Shown: positions 1 to 7,250, numbered from the stretch's first letter. The stretch is 12,555 bases of DNA from Bacilli bacterium (GCA_017550205.1 JAFZPS010000065.1:1-12555); one strand, 5' to 3'. Numbers and translations: made by a program. The notes: a model not told the origin generated them from the sequence alone.

Positions 1-564
1 AATAACACCATTCTTAAAGAAATAACTTCTAATCCATTTTCTATAAAAAGCATTATCACTTATCCATTCAGCTATAATATAACAAGCTCCTTCTACTGCC
101 TTATCAGTAGATTCTACTTTATCATTTATAAACTTACTACAAAGACCATTAATATCTCCTGTAGTTGGAAAAGATAAAATCATTTTAGCTAAAGGCTCAA
201 GTCCTAAAGCAATAGCCTCAGTAGCTTTACTTTTCTTCTTTTCTTTATAAGGTCTATAAATATCTTCCACTTCTACTAACTTACTACAAGCCATTACATT
301 ATTCTTAATTTCATCAGTAAGCATACCCTTTTCATCAATTAATCTAATTACATCTTCTTTTCTTTCTAATAATTTAACTTGATATTCATATACATCACTA
401 ATACTTCTAATTGTTTCTTCATCTAATGCTCCTGTTGCTTCTTTTCTATATCTCGCAATAAAAGGAATAGTATTTTCTTCTTTTAATAATTCTAATACTG
501 TATTTACTTGTTTCTCTGTAATATTTAAATTACTAGCTATCTCTTTTATTATCTGTTCATTCAT
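1..564 (-). CDS. tex: Tex family transcription accessory protein, N-terminal part (cut by window edge)
   Basis: This is the first 188 codons of a gene that runs off the left edge. It is open throughout with no stop. I recognise Tex, a cytoplasmic nucleic-acid-binding protein of about 720 residues with a helical N-terminal region, a YqgF/RNase H-like core, helix-hairpin-helix motifs and a C-terminal S1 domain, linked to transcription and stress tolerance. Only the N-terminal helical region is present. Its family signatures are visible: NTIPFIARYRKEATGALDEE (residues 31-50) and LVEVEDIYRPYKEKKKSKAT (residues 96-115), followed by GLEPLAKMIL. The start is the ATG at 564, with GGAGG at 573-577 eight bases upstream. 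It has its own promoter (583-611) just behind the terminator of the 3D gene, so it is a separate transcription unit. The downstream domains cannot be checked here. Confidence 0.93.
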   Translation of the reverse strand, partial: MNEQIIKEIASNLNITEKQVNTVLELLKEENTIPFIARYRKEATGALDEETIRSISDVYEYQVKLLERKEDVIRLIDEKGMLTDEIKNNVMACSKLVEVEDIYRPYKEKKKSKATEAIALGLEPLAKMILSFPTTGDINGLCSKFINDKVESTDKAVEGACYIIAEWISDNAFYRKWIRSYFFKNGVI

Positions 565-582
565 TTTTTACACCTCCATATT

Positions 583-611
583 ATCATATCAAAAACAATA
601 ATTTATTTCAA
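583..611 (-). promoter_or_regulatory. Sigma-A-like promoter of tex
   Basis: On the minus strand there is TTGAAA (611-606), a 17-base spacer and TATGAT (588-583). TGA directly precedes the -10 box, which makes an extended -10 (TGn). The first two T of the -35 box are the last bases of the terminator T-tract of the preceding gene. The predicted start of transcription is near 576, which leaves a leader of only about 12 bases that begins at or inside the GGAGG. A GATAAT at 585-580 is an alternative -10. Confidence 0.65.
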
Positions 612-639
612 AAAAAAATACGTAATTTTACGTATTTTT
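610..639 (-). terminator. Weak hairpin terminator after the 3D-domain gene
   Basis: An 11-base inverted repeat (614-624 with 629-639, arms AAAAATACGTA/TACGTATTTTT) has a 4-base loop. On the minus strand it is followed by T (613-610). The TAA stop of the 3D gene (640-638) overlaps the stem. Only two G:C pairs per stem make it weak, but the position and T-tract fit an intrinsic terminator. It is nearly symmetric. Confidence 0.5.
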
Positions 640-1234
640 AATAACCATATCTTAATATTTCAAATGTAGTATTACGAGATAATCCAAAGTCATATGATTC
701 TTTCTCAGTCCAGAATAATAAATCAAACATATATCTTCGACCGATTCCAATATCACTACCTCTATCAAGTACTATAGCATTAAATGTACCTATCTTACTA
801 TCCTTAACTCTTACTATTGTTCCATAAGGATATTTCTTATCACCAGCAACTATTCTACATTCACCATATACTGGATCATTATATCTTAAATTATTACCAC
901 GAGCATCATATCTAGCACCTACTACTCCAGAACATCCCTTACAATCAAGACCATATCCTGACATAGTTCCAACTATTGTTTCTAATACATCAGTTATTAA
1001 TTTAGGTTCTGCTATATTACTATTAACTGAAGAAGTAAAATTAGAAATAGTTTGATCCATACTAGTAGTATCAACTACATCATACTTAGAAGTTGCATTT
1101 ATAAGACTAGTAGCTAAACCTTTTGTAGAAACTGAACTTGTTGCTTTTGCATTTTCACTACAAGGTACCATAAATACTAATCCTACTATTATTATTACTA
1201 AAATTGAATTTAATATTAAAAAAAATCTTTTCAT
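638..1234 (-). CDS. 3D-domain protein, exported or membrane-anchored
   Basis: The product has 198 residues. Residues 5-23 are a hydrophobic signal or anchor segment after the basic MKR. A29-K30-A31 could be a signal peptidase I site. Residues about 32-88 are a Ser/Thr/Asn-rich linker. From about 90 to the end there is a 3D (double-psi beta-barrel, MltA/RlpA-like) domain: the GYGLDCKGCSG motif (C98, C101), KKYPYGTIVRV, then IVLDRGSDIGIG (D157, D161) and the terminal MFDLL (D171), which I take to be the aspartates that name the family. 3D domains occur in cell-wall-acting proteins of Bacillota, so a role at peptidoglycan is likely but is inferred. I chose the ATG at 1234 because AAGGAG (1243-1248) lies eight bases upstream. 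An in-frame ATG at 1267 has no ribosome binding site and lies upstream of the predicted transcript start. C25 is not a lipobox, because proline precedes it. Confidence 0.88.
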   Translation of the reverse strand: MKRFFLILNSILVIIIVGLVFMVPCSENAKATSSVSTKGLATSLINATSKYDVVDTTSMDQTISNFTSSVNSNIAEPKLITDVLETIVGTMSGYGLDCKGCSGVVGARYDARGNNLRYNDPVYGECRIVAGDKKYPYGTIVRVKDSKIGTFNAIVLDRGSDIGIGRRYMFDLLFWTEKESYDFGLSRNTTFEILRYGY

Positions 1235-1238
1235 AATA

Positions 1239-1283
1239 AAAACTCCTTGTATTAAATATTTTATCATTAAGACAAGAAGTTTT
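1239..1283 (-). promoter_or_regulatory. Inverted repeat enclosing the ribosome binding site of the 3D gene
   Basis: On the minus strand AAAACTTCTTGT (1283-1272) can pair with ACAAGGAGTTTT (1250-1239). This is 12 base pairs with one G:U and a 21-base loop. The downstream arm holds the AAGGAG binding site and the ATG follows four bases later. A short T-rich stretch after the stem means it could instead act as a terminator for the preceding gene. See the finding on read-through transcripts. Confidence 0.5.
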
Positions 1284-1286
1284 CAA
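1258..1286 (-). promoter_or_regulatory. Sigma-A-like promoter of the 3D gene
   Basis: TTGAAA (1286-1281), a 17-base spacer and TAAAAT (1263-1258) with an extended TGA before the -10. The predicted start is near 1251, giving a leader of about 17 bases. The -35 lies just after the TAG stop of the preceding gene (1292-1290). Confidence 0.6.
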
Positions 1287-1289
1287 TAA

Positions 1290-2132
1290 CTAGTTCGTTC
1301 TCTCACAAGTGTAATTAGAAGCTTTCATATTTTTCTCAATTCCATCTATATCTTGATCTAATTTATATGATGGTAATATACCACCAGCTTCTGTATATGC
1401 TGTAGTTAATTTTTCTACATCTACTGTTTCTAAATCAAAAACTTGTGTTTCAATAAGTCTATTTTCTGTATATTCACATCTTATAGAAATACCCTCTAAT
1501 TCACTAGTTTCATTTTTTAAATTTTTACAATTCTCTGCTAATACATCTAAAGTACTTTCTGTAGTAACATCTCCTCTTGTATTTACAATATACTTAGTCT
1601 TTTTTAATTTACTATCTGTAAAACTAAAATCAAACTCATACTCTTTATCTAAATCAGTAGTATTTGTATTTAAAGTACATATTAATTTACCTGTAGTAAT
1701 AATTTCTTCTTTTTGATAAGTCTCACCATTTCGATAATTTCTAATCATACTAGAAATATCTGGTAAAAATATAATAAATGCTATCAATAAAGCAAAGAAA
1801 ACCAATAATATAAATACCTTAAACTTACTTGGTGGAGTATAATTCTTTATCTCAACTTTTTGTAAGTTTTCATTTACCATTGCTCCATTATCAACTGGTT
1901 GTTGTGGTGTAGCAAATGTTCCATTACCAGCTACTGATGTAGGTTCTACTACTGTAGTTGGTATTTGTTGATCAACTACTGGTACAGGTTGTACTGGTTG
2001 TTGTGGTACTACTGGTGCTGGTTGCACTGGTTGTTGTGGTACTACTGGTACAGGTTGTACTGGTTGTTGTGGTACCACTGGTGTAGTCACTACATTTTGA
2101 CCATTATTTTGATTATTACTTTCATTATTCAC
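1290..2132 (-). CDS. Single-pass membrane protein with Pro/Gln-rich repeats and an extracytoplasmic domain
   Basis: I cannot name this 280-residue protein. Order of parts: an Asn/Gln-rich start, then three near-perfect 11-residue repeats VVPQQPVQP(V/A)P at about residues 19-51 plus a degenerate fourth (VVDQQ), a low-complexity linker, a transmembrane helix at about 105-123, and a C-terminal domain of about 155 residues with four cysteines (C152, C202, C219, C276). Topology is probably N-terminus in and C-terminal domain outside. The segment around GISIRCEYTENRLIETQVFDL faintly recalls YehR-type (DUF1307) lipoproteins, a weak impression only. The start is GTG at 2132, because AGGAG (2141-2145) lies eight bases upstream; a TTG at 2153 would lie at or before the predicted transcript start. 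It stands where thiN follows rpe in B. subtilis. The cytosolic Pro/Thr-rich end could be a target of the nearby kinase, but nothing proves this. Confidence 0.82.
   Translation of the reverse strand: MNNESNNQNNGQNVVTTPVVPQQPVQPVPVVPQQPVQPAPVVPQQPVQPVPVVDQQIPTTVVEPTSVAGNGTFATPQQPVDNGAMVNENLQKVEIKNYTPPSKFKVFILLVFFALLIAFIIFLPDISSMIRNYRNGETYQKEEIITTGKLICTLNTNTTDLDKEYEFDFSFTDSKLKKTKYIVNTRGDVTTESTLDVLAENCKNLKNETSELEGISIRCEYTENRLIETQVFDLETVDVEKLTTAYTEAGGILPSYKLDQDIDGIEKNMKASNYTCERTN
1981..2079 (-). repeat. Three tandem 33-base repeats coding VVPQQPVQP(V/A)P
   Basis: Units lie at 1981-2013, 2014-2046 and 2047-2079. Units 1 and 3 differ at one base, and unit 2 differs from unit 1 at three. They are clearly richer in GC than their surroundings. 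A degenerate further unit precedes 1981. The repeat is in frame (11 codons), so changes in copy number would keep the reading frame. Confidence 0.9.
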
Positions 2133-2157
2133 ACTATCAACTCCTATTTTCAAGACA

Positions 2158-2166
2158 ATTATAACA
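2158..2166 (-). promoter_or_regulatory. Extended -10 promoter before the Pro/Gln-repeat protein gene
   Basis: The minus strand reads TGT then TATAAT (2163-2158), a perfect -10 with the TGn extension. No good -35 is seen 16-18 bases upstream. The predicted start near 2151 gives a leader of about 19 bases before the GTG at 2132. The gene may also receive read-through from rpe, since no clear terminator separates them. Confidence 0.5.
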
Positions 2167-2173
2167 CATATAA

Positions 2174-2803
2174 TTATCTTAGACTAGTTATTTTTTCTTG
2201 ATAATTACTACTGTTTATAATATAACTTCCAGCTGTAAGTATATCAGCATTTTCAACTTTATCTAAAACAGTATCGCAAATACCCCCATCAACATTAATT
2301 AATATATTTAAGTCATATGAACGAATTAATTCTTTTATTTCATTTATTCTTTCTCCACTACCATCTATAAACTTTTGTCCACCTTCACCAGGGAAAACAC
2401 TCATCACAAGTATCTGATCTAGATAAGGTAAATATGGTATAAGTTCATTTATTTTAGTATCTGGATTAATTGCTAATCCACATTTAATTGAAAAACTTTT
2501 AATAAGTTCTAAATTCTTAAGTATATCCTCACTACTTTCAATATGAAACATAATACACTCTGTATTAAGTTCAGCATATAAAGGTATATATTTAGATGGA
2601 TTATCAACCATTAAATGAACTTCTAATCTCTTAGTTGTATATTTATATATATTTTTCATTTCACTAAATGGCATAGTTTTATTCTTAACAAATTTTCCAT
2701 CCATTACATCAATATGTATATAATCAGCATCTGTTTCATTTAACTTAATTAGATCCATTGGAATATTTCTACTACTTAAAAAAGATGCACTAATTTTTCT
2801 CAT
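2174..2803 (-). CDS. rpe: Ribulose-phosphate 3-epimerase
   Basis: This cytosolic TIM-barrel enzyme interconverts D-ribulose 5-phosphate and D-xylulose 5-phosphate in the pentose phosphate pathway. At 209 residues it is close to the usual 215-220. Metal-binding and catalytic residues are in place: S7 in ISASFL, H30 and D32-M34-D35 in HIDVMDGKFV, H63 in VHLMV, the VMSVFPGEGGQ phosphate loop (133-143) and D172 in VDGG, then ILTAGSYI near the end. The ATG at 2803 overlaps the end of rsgA by 14 bases, and its TAGGAG binding site lies inside the rsgA coding sequence, so it is translationally linked and the last gene of the rlmN operon. rsgA-rpe is the usual order in Bacillota. No anomaly apart from the Glu in GEGGQ, where Phe is common. 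Confidence 0.96.
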   Translation of the reverse strand: MRKISASFLSSRNIPMDLIKLNETDADYIHIDVMDGKFVKNKTMPFSEMKNIYKYTTKRLEVHLMVDNPSKYIPLYAELNTECIMFHIESSEDILKNLELIKSFSIKCGLAINPDTKINELIPYLPYLDQILVMSVFPGEGGQKFIDGSGERINEIKELIRSYDLNILINVDGGICDTVLDKVENADILTAGSYIINSSNYQEKITSLR

Positions 2804-3632
2804 TAATATCAGCTCCTATAAAATTCAAATAATTTAAATATCTACTCTCTAATATATTATTCGCTAAAACTTGCTGTTTCACAACACATTCTTTTTCATT
2901 TGTATGAGAACAATCTCTAAAAGGACAAGGATATTCACTAAATTCTATAAAAGAATTTTTAATATCTTCTTTAGTATAATTCTTAAATTCTAAAGAAGAG
3001 AATCCTGGTGTATCCATTACTTTACCATTACTAATCTCAAATAATTCTACTACTCTAGTAGTATGTTTACCTCTACCAAGAGCTAAAGATACTTCACCAG
3101 TCTCTAAATTCCAATCAGGATTCAATTTATTTAGTAATGTACTTTTACCAGCACCTGTTTGTCCTGTAAATACACTAGTTTTATCCCTTAATAATTCTTT
3201 TATTTTATCTAATTCAGTATTATATATTACTTTATAACCAATCTTTTTATAATAACTAAGTATTTCATCAATCTTATTTAATTCATATTGATTCATTAAA
3301 TCTCTCTTAGTAATACAAATAATTGGTTCTACATGATTCATTTCCATAAGTGAAATAAATTTATCTAATAGATTTGTTGAAAAGTCAGGTAATCTTAAAC
3401 TAGTAATTAGAAAAGCTTGATCTATATTACTAACTTTAGGTCTTTCAAATACATTCTTACGAGGTAATACTTCTTCAATCAAACTTTTTTCTTTACTGAA
3501 AAGAACATAATCCCCTACTACTGGAGTAATATGTTCTTTTCTAAATATACCACGACACTTACAAGGATAAATTTCATTTTCACAACTTATAAAATGTAAA
3601 TCACTACTAATCTTTATAATTTGTCCTTTCAT
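2790..3632 (-). CDS. rsgA: Ribosome small subunit-dependent GTPase RsgA (CpgA)
   Basis: This 280-residue circularly permuted GTPase acts late in 30S subunit maturation. Domain order: N-terminal OB fold (about 1-65), then the GTPase with motifs in permuted order G4 TKRD (108-111), G1 GQTGAGKS (157-164), G2 GKHTT (188-192) and G3 DTPG (207-210), then a C-terminal zinc finger CPFRDCSH...C (C236, C241, H243, C249). All key residues are present. The ATG at 3632 has AAAGGAG just upstream, with nine bases between it and the prkC stop. In B. subtilis the orthologue CpgA is reported as a substrate of PrkC, which fits the kinase lying directly upstream in the same operon here. Whether it is phosphorylated in this organism is not visible. 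Confidence 0.97.
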   Translation of the reverse strand: MKGQIIKISSDLHFISCENEIYPCKCRGIFRKEHITPVVGDYVLFSKEKSLIEEVLPRKNVFERPKVSNIDQAFLITSLRLPDFSTNLLDKFISLMEMNHVEPIICITKRDLMNQYELNKIDEILSYYKKIGYKVIYNTELDKIKELLRDKTSVFTGQTGAGKSTLLNKLNPDWNLETGEVSLALGRGKHTTRVVELFEISNGKVMDTPGFSSLEFKNYTKEDIKNSFIEFSEYPCPFRDCSHTNEKECVVKQQVLANNILESRYLNYLNFIGADINEKN

Positions 3633-3641
3633 AAATCTCCT

Positions 3642-5444
3642 TTATTCTGTTTTAGGTTCTTCGTCGTTTTCCTCTTCTTTTTCTTCTTCTTTAGGTTGAG
3701 TAGCAACTGGTTTATGAGCTACTGTTACTGTTAATGTTGTTCCTTTTACTATCTTAGAACCTACAGTTCTATTCTGAGCAATAATTGCACCATCAGCATA
3801 AGCATTTGTATATTCAGCTTTTTGTTGTAGAATTAATCCATATTCAGTACAGAATGCTTCTACATCACTTAAACTCCAACCTTCAGCAGCCATATCTGGG
3901 AATTCATCAACTATATCAGGAACATATAAAATTAATTGATCTCCTTTTTTAACTCTAGTTCCTGCTTCTAATGATTGACCAATAACAGTATTTTCTTCTT
4001 TCTTCTTTTGTTCATCAGTAGGTTCTTTCTTTTCTATTGATACCTTAAGTTCATATTTTGTTTCTAATAACGTTTTTACTTCTATAGCATTTTTATCAGT
4101 ATAATCTTCTAATGCAATAGTTTCTTCACCACTAGATTTATAAATAGTAACTTTACTTCCCTTTTTAACACTTCTTCCAGCAGCTGGTTCTGTTTTAACT
4201 ACTCTATTTTTATCAACTGTATCAGAAGGAACTAATTCAACTTTACTCTTAACTACAAAACCTAACTTTTCTAATTTTTTCTCACATGAACTAACTTTTA
4301 AATTTTCACAGTTAGGTATAGTTACTGATGTTTTATTCTTATGTAAGAATGGTATTGCTCCAGACCATGCCAATAAGAACATAACTAATGTTATTAAAAC
4401 TAATCCAAATATAACTGCAAGAATAATTATTAATCTATTACTCTTTTTATCTTCTAGAGCATCAAAATCATCTGTAATTTCAGTTTTTGTAGTATCTTCA
4501 CCTATACTTGCAAGTTTTGCATCTTCTTCTTTATCTAATTCTTTATCAGATTTCTTAGTCTTTTTACTATCTCCATCATTTTCTGGATATTTATATTCAT
4601 ATGGAGCTTCATCCATTCTTTCATCATTTAAAGCTGTTAATAAATCTTCATGCATACTACGTGCACTATCATATCTATTTTTAGGATTCTTAGCTGTAGC
4701 TTTTTTAATAATATTCTCAATACTTTGAGGTATTGAAGAATTATTTTCTCTTAAACTAGGAAGAGGTTCTCTCATATGTTTTAAAGCTATTTCTACTGCA
4801 TTATCTCCCTTAAATGGTAAACTACCAGAAAGTAATTCATAGAAAATAATACCCATTGAATAAATATCACTCTTTATAGTACAACCTTTACCACTAGCTT
4901 GTTCTGGTGGTAAGTAATGTACACTACCCATAACACTATTAGTTTGTGTAAGTTGTGTAGAATTAAGTGCCATTGCGATACCAAAATCAGTAATCTTAAT
5001 TTGTCCATCATCTTTAATCATAATATTTTGAGGTTTTAAATCTCTATGTATTATATAAGAATCATGGGCATGTGCCATACCATCAGTTAATTGACTCATT
5101 ATATCTATTGCTTCAGAAAGTGTAAGTGTTCCACGCTTCTTTAATAATTGTTTTAAAGTTTTACCTTCTACATATTCCATTATTATGTAATATGTTCCAT
5201 CATCTTCACCAACATCATACATTTCAACTATATTTGGATGTGCTAAGCTTGATGCAGATAAAGCTTCTCTTTGAAATCTTCTTACAAATTTTTCATCATT
5301 TGCAAGATCACCACGTAAAATCTTAATAGCAACATTTCTATCTAGAATAGTATCATGTCCTAGATAAACATTTGCCATACCACCTTCGCCAATAGATTTA
5401 ATTATCTCATAACGATCATTTATCTTTTGACCCTTCGTTATCAC
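3642..5444 (-). CDS. prkC: PASTA-domain Ser/Thr protein kinase (PrkC/StkP family)
   Basis: This 600-residue membrane kinase senses the cell wall outside and phosphorylates Ser/Thr inside. The kinase domain is about residues 10-272: glycine loop GEGGMANVY (19-27), K41, E60, HRDLKPQN (133-140, catalytic D135), DFG (153-155), and an activation loop with threonines 163, 166 and 168 before GSVHYLPPEQ. A charged Lys/Asp/Glu linker (about 275-335) leads to a transmembrane helix (about 338-360). Three PASTA repeats follow (about 374-436, 441-508 and 510-577), then an acidic tail of about 20 residues. PASTA modules of the family bind muropeptides or lipid II. Translation starts at GTG 5444, which overlaps the prpC stop as GTGA, so kinase and phosphatase are coupled. 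Length and catalytic residues are normal. Confidence 0.97.
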   Translation of the reverse strand: MITKGQKINDRYEIIKSIGEGGMANVYLGHDTILDRNVAIKILRGDLANDEKFVRRFQREALSASSLAHPNIVEMYDVGEDDGTYYIIMEYVEGKTLKQLLKKRGTLTLSEAIDIMSQLTDGMAHAHDSYIIHRDLKPQNIMIKDDGQIKITDFGIAMALNSTQLTQTNSVMGSVHYLPPEQASGKGCTIKSDIYSMGIIFYELLSGSLPFKGDNAVEIALKHMREPLPSLRENNSSIPQSIENIIKKATAKNPKNRYDSARSMHEDLLTALNDERMDEAPYEYKYPENDGDSKKTKKSDKELDKEEDAKLASIGEDTTKTEITDDFDALEDKKSNRLIIILAVIFGLVLITLVMFLLAWSGAIPFLHKNKTSVTIPNCENLKVSSCEKKLEKLGFVVKSKVELVPSDTVDKNRVVKTEPAAGRSVKKGSKVTIYKSSGEETIALEDYTDKNAIEVKTLLETKYELKVSIEKKEPTDEQKKKEENTVIGQSLEAGTRVKKGDQLILYVPDIVDEFPDMAAEGWSLSDVEAFCTEYGLILQQKAEYTNAYADGAIIAQNRTVGSKIVKGTTLTVTVAHKPVATQPKEEEKEEENDEEPKTE

Positions 5445-6184
5445 TTATCTTCACCTTCTTCACGAACTAAATAAGCAACCGAAATATTATCTGTTCCACC
5501 CCTATTATTTGCTTTTTGAATAAGTTTATTTACTTTTTCTTCACAAGTACCTTCACTTAAAAGAACTTTTTCTATAGACTCACGATCTAACATACCTGTT
5601 AAACCATCACTTGAAAGTAATATTTCTGTAGCATCCATATCACAATCAAATATATCAACATCTACTTCTAATGTAGCACCAAGTGCTTTCATTAATACAT
5701 TCTTCTTTGGATGTACACTAGCTTCTTCCTTAGTAAGTTCACCTGCACTAACTAATAAATTAACTAATGTGTGGTCATAAGTAACTTTATGAAGTTTCTT
5801 ATCTTTAATAACAAAACCACTTGAATCACCTACATTACCAAATAATAAATAATCTTTAGTTAATACTGAAAGTACTAAAGTAGTACCCATACCTTTACTT
5901 TCTGGATGAGTTTTTTCATGTTGAAATATTAATAGATTAATTTCATCAACAGAATCTCTTATCCAATTAACAGCATCTACTTTAGACATATTTCTAAATG
6001 ATTCTTTAAAGTGTTTTCCTAAATAACTAATCGCAATAGATGAAGCAACTTCACCAGCAGAATGTCCTCCCATTCCATCAGCTATTGCCATTAGATAACT
6101 ACCCTCATCATTTTTTACTATGATAACACTATCTTCATTATGATCTCTTACCATCCCAGGATCTGTTAAATAAAACGAACTCAT
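5441..6184 (-). CDS. prpC: PP2C-type Ser/Thr protein phosphatase (PrpC/Stp)
   Basis: This 247-residue cytosolic metal-dependent (Mn/Mg) PPM phosphatase reverses phosphorylation by the adjacent PASTA kinase. Motifs in order: DHNEDS (metal ligand D18), IADGMGGH (D36, G37), GMGTTLVL (98-105), NVGDSS (D120), LLSSDGLTGML (D193) and RGGTDNISV (D232). The full set of acidic metal ligands is present and the length is standard for bacterial PrpC. The ATG at 6184 overlaps the rlmN stop as ATGA, and its own TGA overlaps the prkC GTG, so it is in the middle of a chain of translational coupling. The order rlmN-prpC-prkC matches B. subtilis. Confidence 0.97.
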   Translation of the reverse strand: MSSFYLTDPGMVRDHNEDSVIIVKNDEGSYLMAIADGMGGHSAGEVASSIAISYLGKHFKESFRNMSKVDAVNWIRDSVDEINLLIFQHEKTHPESKGMGTTLVLSVLTKDYLLFGNVGDSSGFVIKDKKLHKVTYDHTLVNLLVSAGELTKEEASVHPKKNVLMKALGATLEVDVDIFDCDMDATEILLSSDGLTGMLDRESIEKVLLSEGTCEEKVNKLIQKANNRGGTDNISVAYLVREEGEDK

Positions 6185-7203
6185 AATTCCTCCTTCTTAC
6201 TTCTAAGTTGTCCACAAGCAGCACTAATCTTAGTACCAAACTCACGTCTTATTGTTACACCTATATTATTCTTTTTAAGTATATCATAAAATCTCTCTAT
6301 TTGAATAGTATTTGAACGAAGAAAACCTAAATTGTTAGTTTCATTATAAGGAATTAAATTAATATAACAATTAATCCCTCTAACTAAATTAGCTAACTCT
6401 TTAGCACATTCTTCACTATCATTAATATCTTTTAACATAATATATTCAAAAGTAACTCTTCTATTAGTCTTATCTAAGTATTTTTTAATAGCTGGAATTA
6501 ATACTTCTAATGGATATGCTTTATTAATAGGCATTATCTTATCTCTTAAATTATTATTAGGAGCATGAAGACTAATCGCTAGATTAATTTGTAATGGAAA
6601 ATCAGCAAATTCTAATATCTTAGAAACTAATCCACAAGTAGATACAGTTATATGTCTAGCTCCTATAGCTAATCCTTTAGGATCATTAATAATCTTAAAG
6701 AATTTAATTAAGTTATCATAATTATCAAAAGGTTCTCCTATACCCATAACTACAACATGACTAATTCTTTCACCAAGTAATTTTTCTATCATAAGTATCT
6801 GTAAAACCATTTCATATGTTTCAAGATTTCTAACCTTTTTACGTCTTCCTGATTCACAAAACTTACATCCCATGTTACAACCAACTTGACTAGATATACA
6901 TATACTATTTCCATAATCATGTCTCATTAATACTGCTTCTATATGCTCATTATCATATAATTCAAATAAATACTTAGAAACATCTACATCATTTTGAACA
7001 TCTACTATTTTTAATCTATCTATAGAATAATCTTCTTTTATCTTTTCAATTACTTCTTTTTTAATATCAGTAACTTCACTATAATCTTCTATTCTTTTCT
7101 CATATAACCAAGAAAATAATTGTTTAGCATGAAACTTCTTAGACCCAATACCAACAAAGTATTCTTCTATATCTTCTATAGTTAATCCATATATATTTTT
7201 CAT
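6181..7203 (-). CDS. rlmN: Dual-specificity 23S rRNA/tRNA adenine-C2 methyltransferase RlmN
   Basis: This 340-residue radical SAM enzyme methylates C2 of A2503 in 23S rRNA (E. coli numbering) and, in characterised members, A37 of some tRNAs. Numbered from the chosen start, the N-terminal accessory domain (1-95) has KKFHAKQLFSWLY. The 4Fe-4S motif CNMGCKFC holds C109, C113 and C116. GIGEPFDNYDN binds SAM, and RREFGTKISAACGQL holds the catalytic C330. The stretch after the cluster reads ESGRRKKVRNL, where many RlmN have an A-T/S-G type sequence, so it is a slightly divergent subtype. I start at ATG 7203: GGATGTGAT (7215-7207) is one base off the ideal binding site, MKNIYGLT matches family N-termini, and the upstream TTG at 7230 lies inside the promoter. 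First gene of the operon to rpe. Confidence 0.95.
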   Translation of the reverse strand: MKNIYGLTIEDIEEYFVGIGSKKFHAKQLFSWLYEKRIEDYSEVTDIKKEVIEKIKEDYSIDRLKIVDVQNDVDVSKYLFELYDNEHIEAVLMRHDYGNSICISSQVGCNMGCKFCESGRRKKVRNLETYEMVLQILMIEKLLGERISHVVVMGIGEPFDNYDNLIKFFKIINDPKGLAIGARHITVSTCGLVSKILEFADFPLQINLAISLHAPNNNLRDKIMPINKAYPLEVLIPAIKKYLDKTNRRVTFEYIMLKDINDSEECAKELANLVRGINCYINLIPYNETNNLGFLRSNTIQIERFYDILKKNNIGVTIRREFGTKISAACGQLRSKKEEL

Positions 7204-7206
7204 ATA

Positions 7207-7215
7207 ATCACATCC
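7207..7215 (-). promoter_or_regulatory. Ribosome binding site that decides the rlmN start
   Basis: GGATGTGAT matches the ideal GGAGGTGAT at eight of nine bases and stands a suitable distance before ATG 7203. The predicted transcript start falls at its first base. Confidence 0.6.
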
Positions 7216-7221
7216 AATATA

Positions 7222-7250
7222 ATTATACAAAAAAAAGCTAATACTCTCAA
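7222..7250 (-). promoter_or_regulatory. Sigma-A-like promoter of the rlmN-prpC-prkC-rsgA-rpe operon
   Basis: TTGAGA (7250-7245), a 17-base spacer and a perfect TATAAT (7227-7222). The -35 box occupies the loop and flanking stem bases of the terminator of the upstream unit, and the terminator T-tract is the spacer. The predicted start is near 7215, giving a leader of about 12 bases. Confidence 0.7.

Noticed and set aside
1150..1175. Lipoprotein signal at Cys25 of the 3D protein
   Set aside because: The residue before the cysteine is proline (MVPC), which does not fit a lipobox. The AKA site a few residues later suits ordinary signal peptidase or a simple anchor.
1235..1267. Longer N-terminus for the 3D protein starting at ATG 1267
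   Set aside because: It has no ribosome binding site and lies in the promoter spacer, while ATG 1234 has a well-placed AAGGAG followed by a signal-peptide start.
1965..2201. Plus-strand open frame of 78 codons rich in Tyr, Trp and Leu
   Set aside because: It is the antisense shadow of the Pro/Gln repeats and the rpe-1290 junction. Its composition comes from the repeat, and no convincing ribosome binding site or homology is seen.
2171..2207. 8-base inverted repeat TAATTATC/GATAATTA at the end of rpe
   Set aside because: It is pure A+T apart from one base, has a 21-base loop and no following T-tract on the minus strand. It is expected by chance in DNA this AT-rich.
5126..5326. Plus-strand 66-codon open frame inside prkC
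   Set aside because: It is antisense to the conserved kinase domain, with no homology; a shadow of the real gene.
5441..7203. UGA read as tryptophan (mollicute code), which would fuse rlmN with prpC
   Set aside because: TGA ends rlmN, prpC, fmt and the 8841 gene at the expected family C-termini, and the rlmN and prpC stops overlap well-placed starts of the next genes. Tryptophan is coded by TGG.
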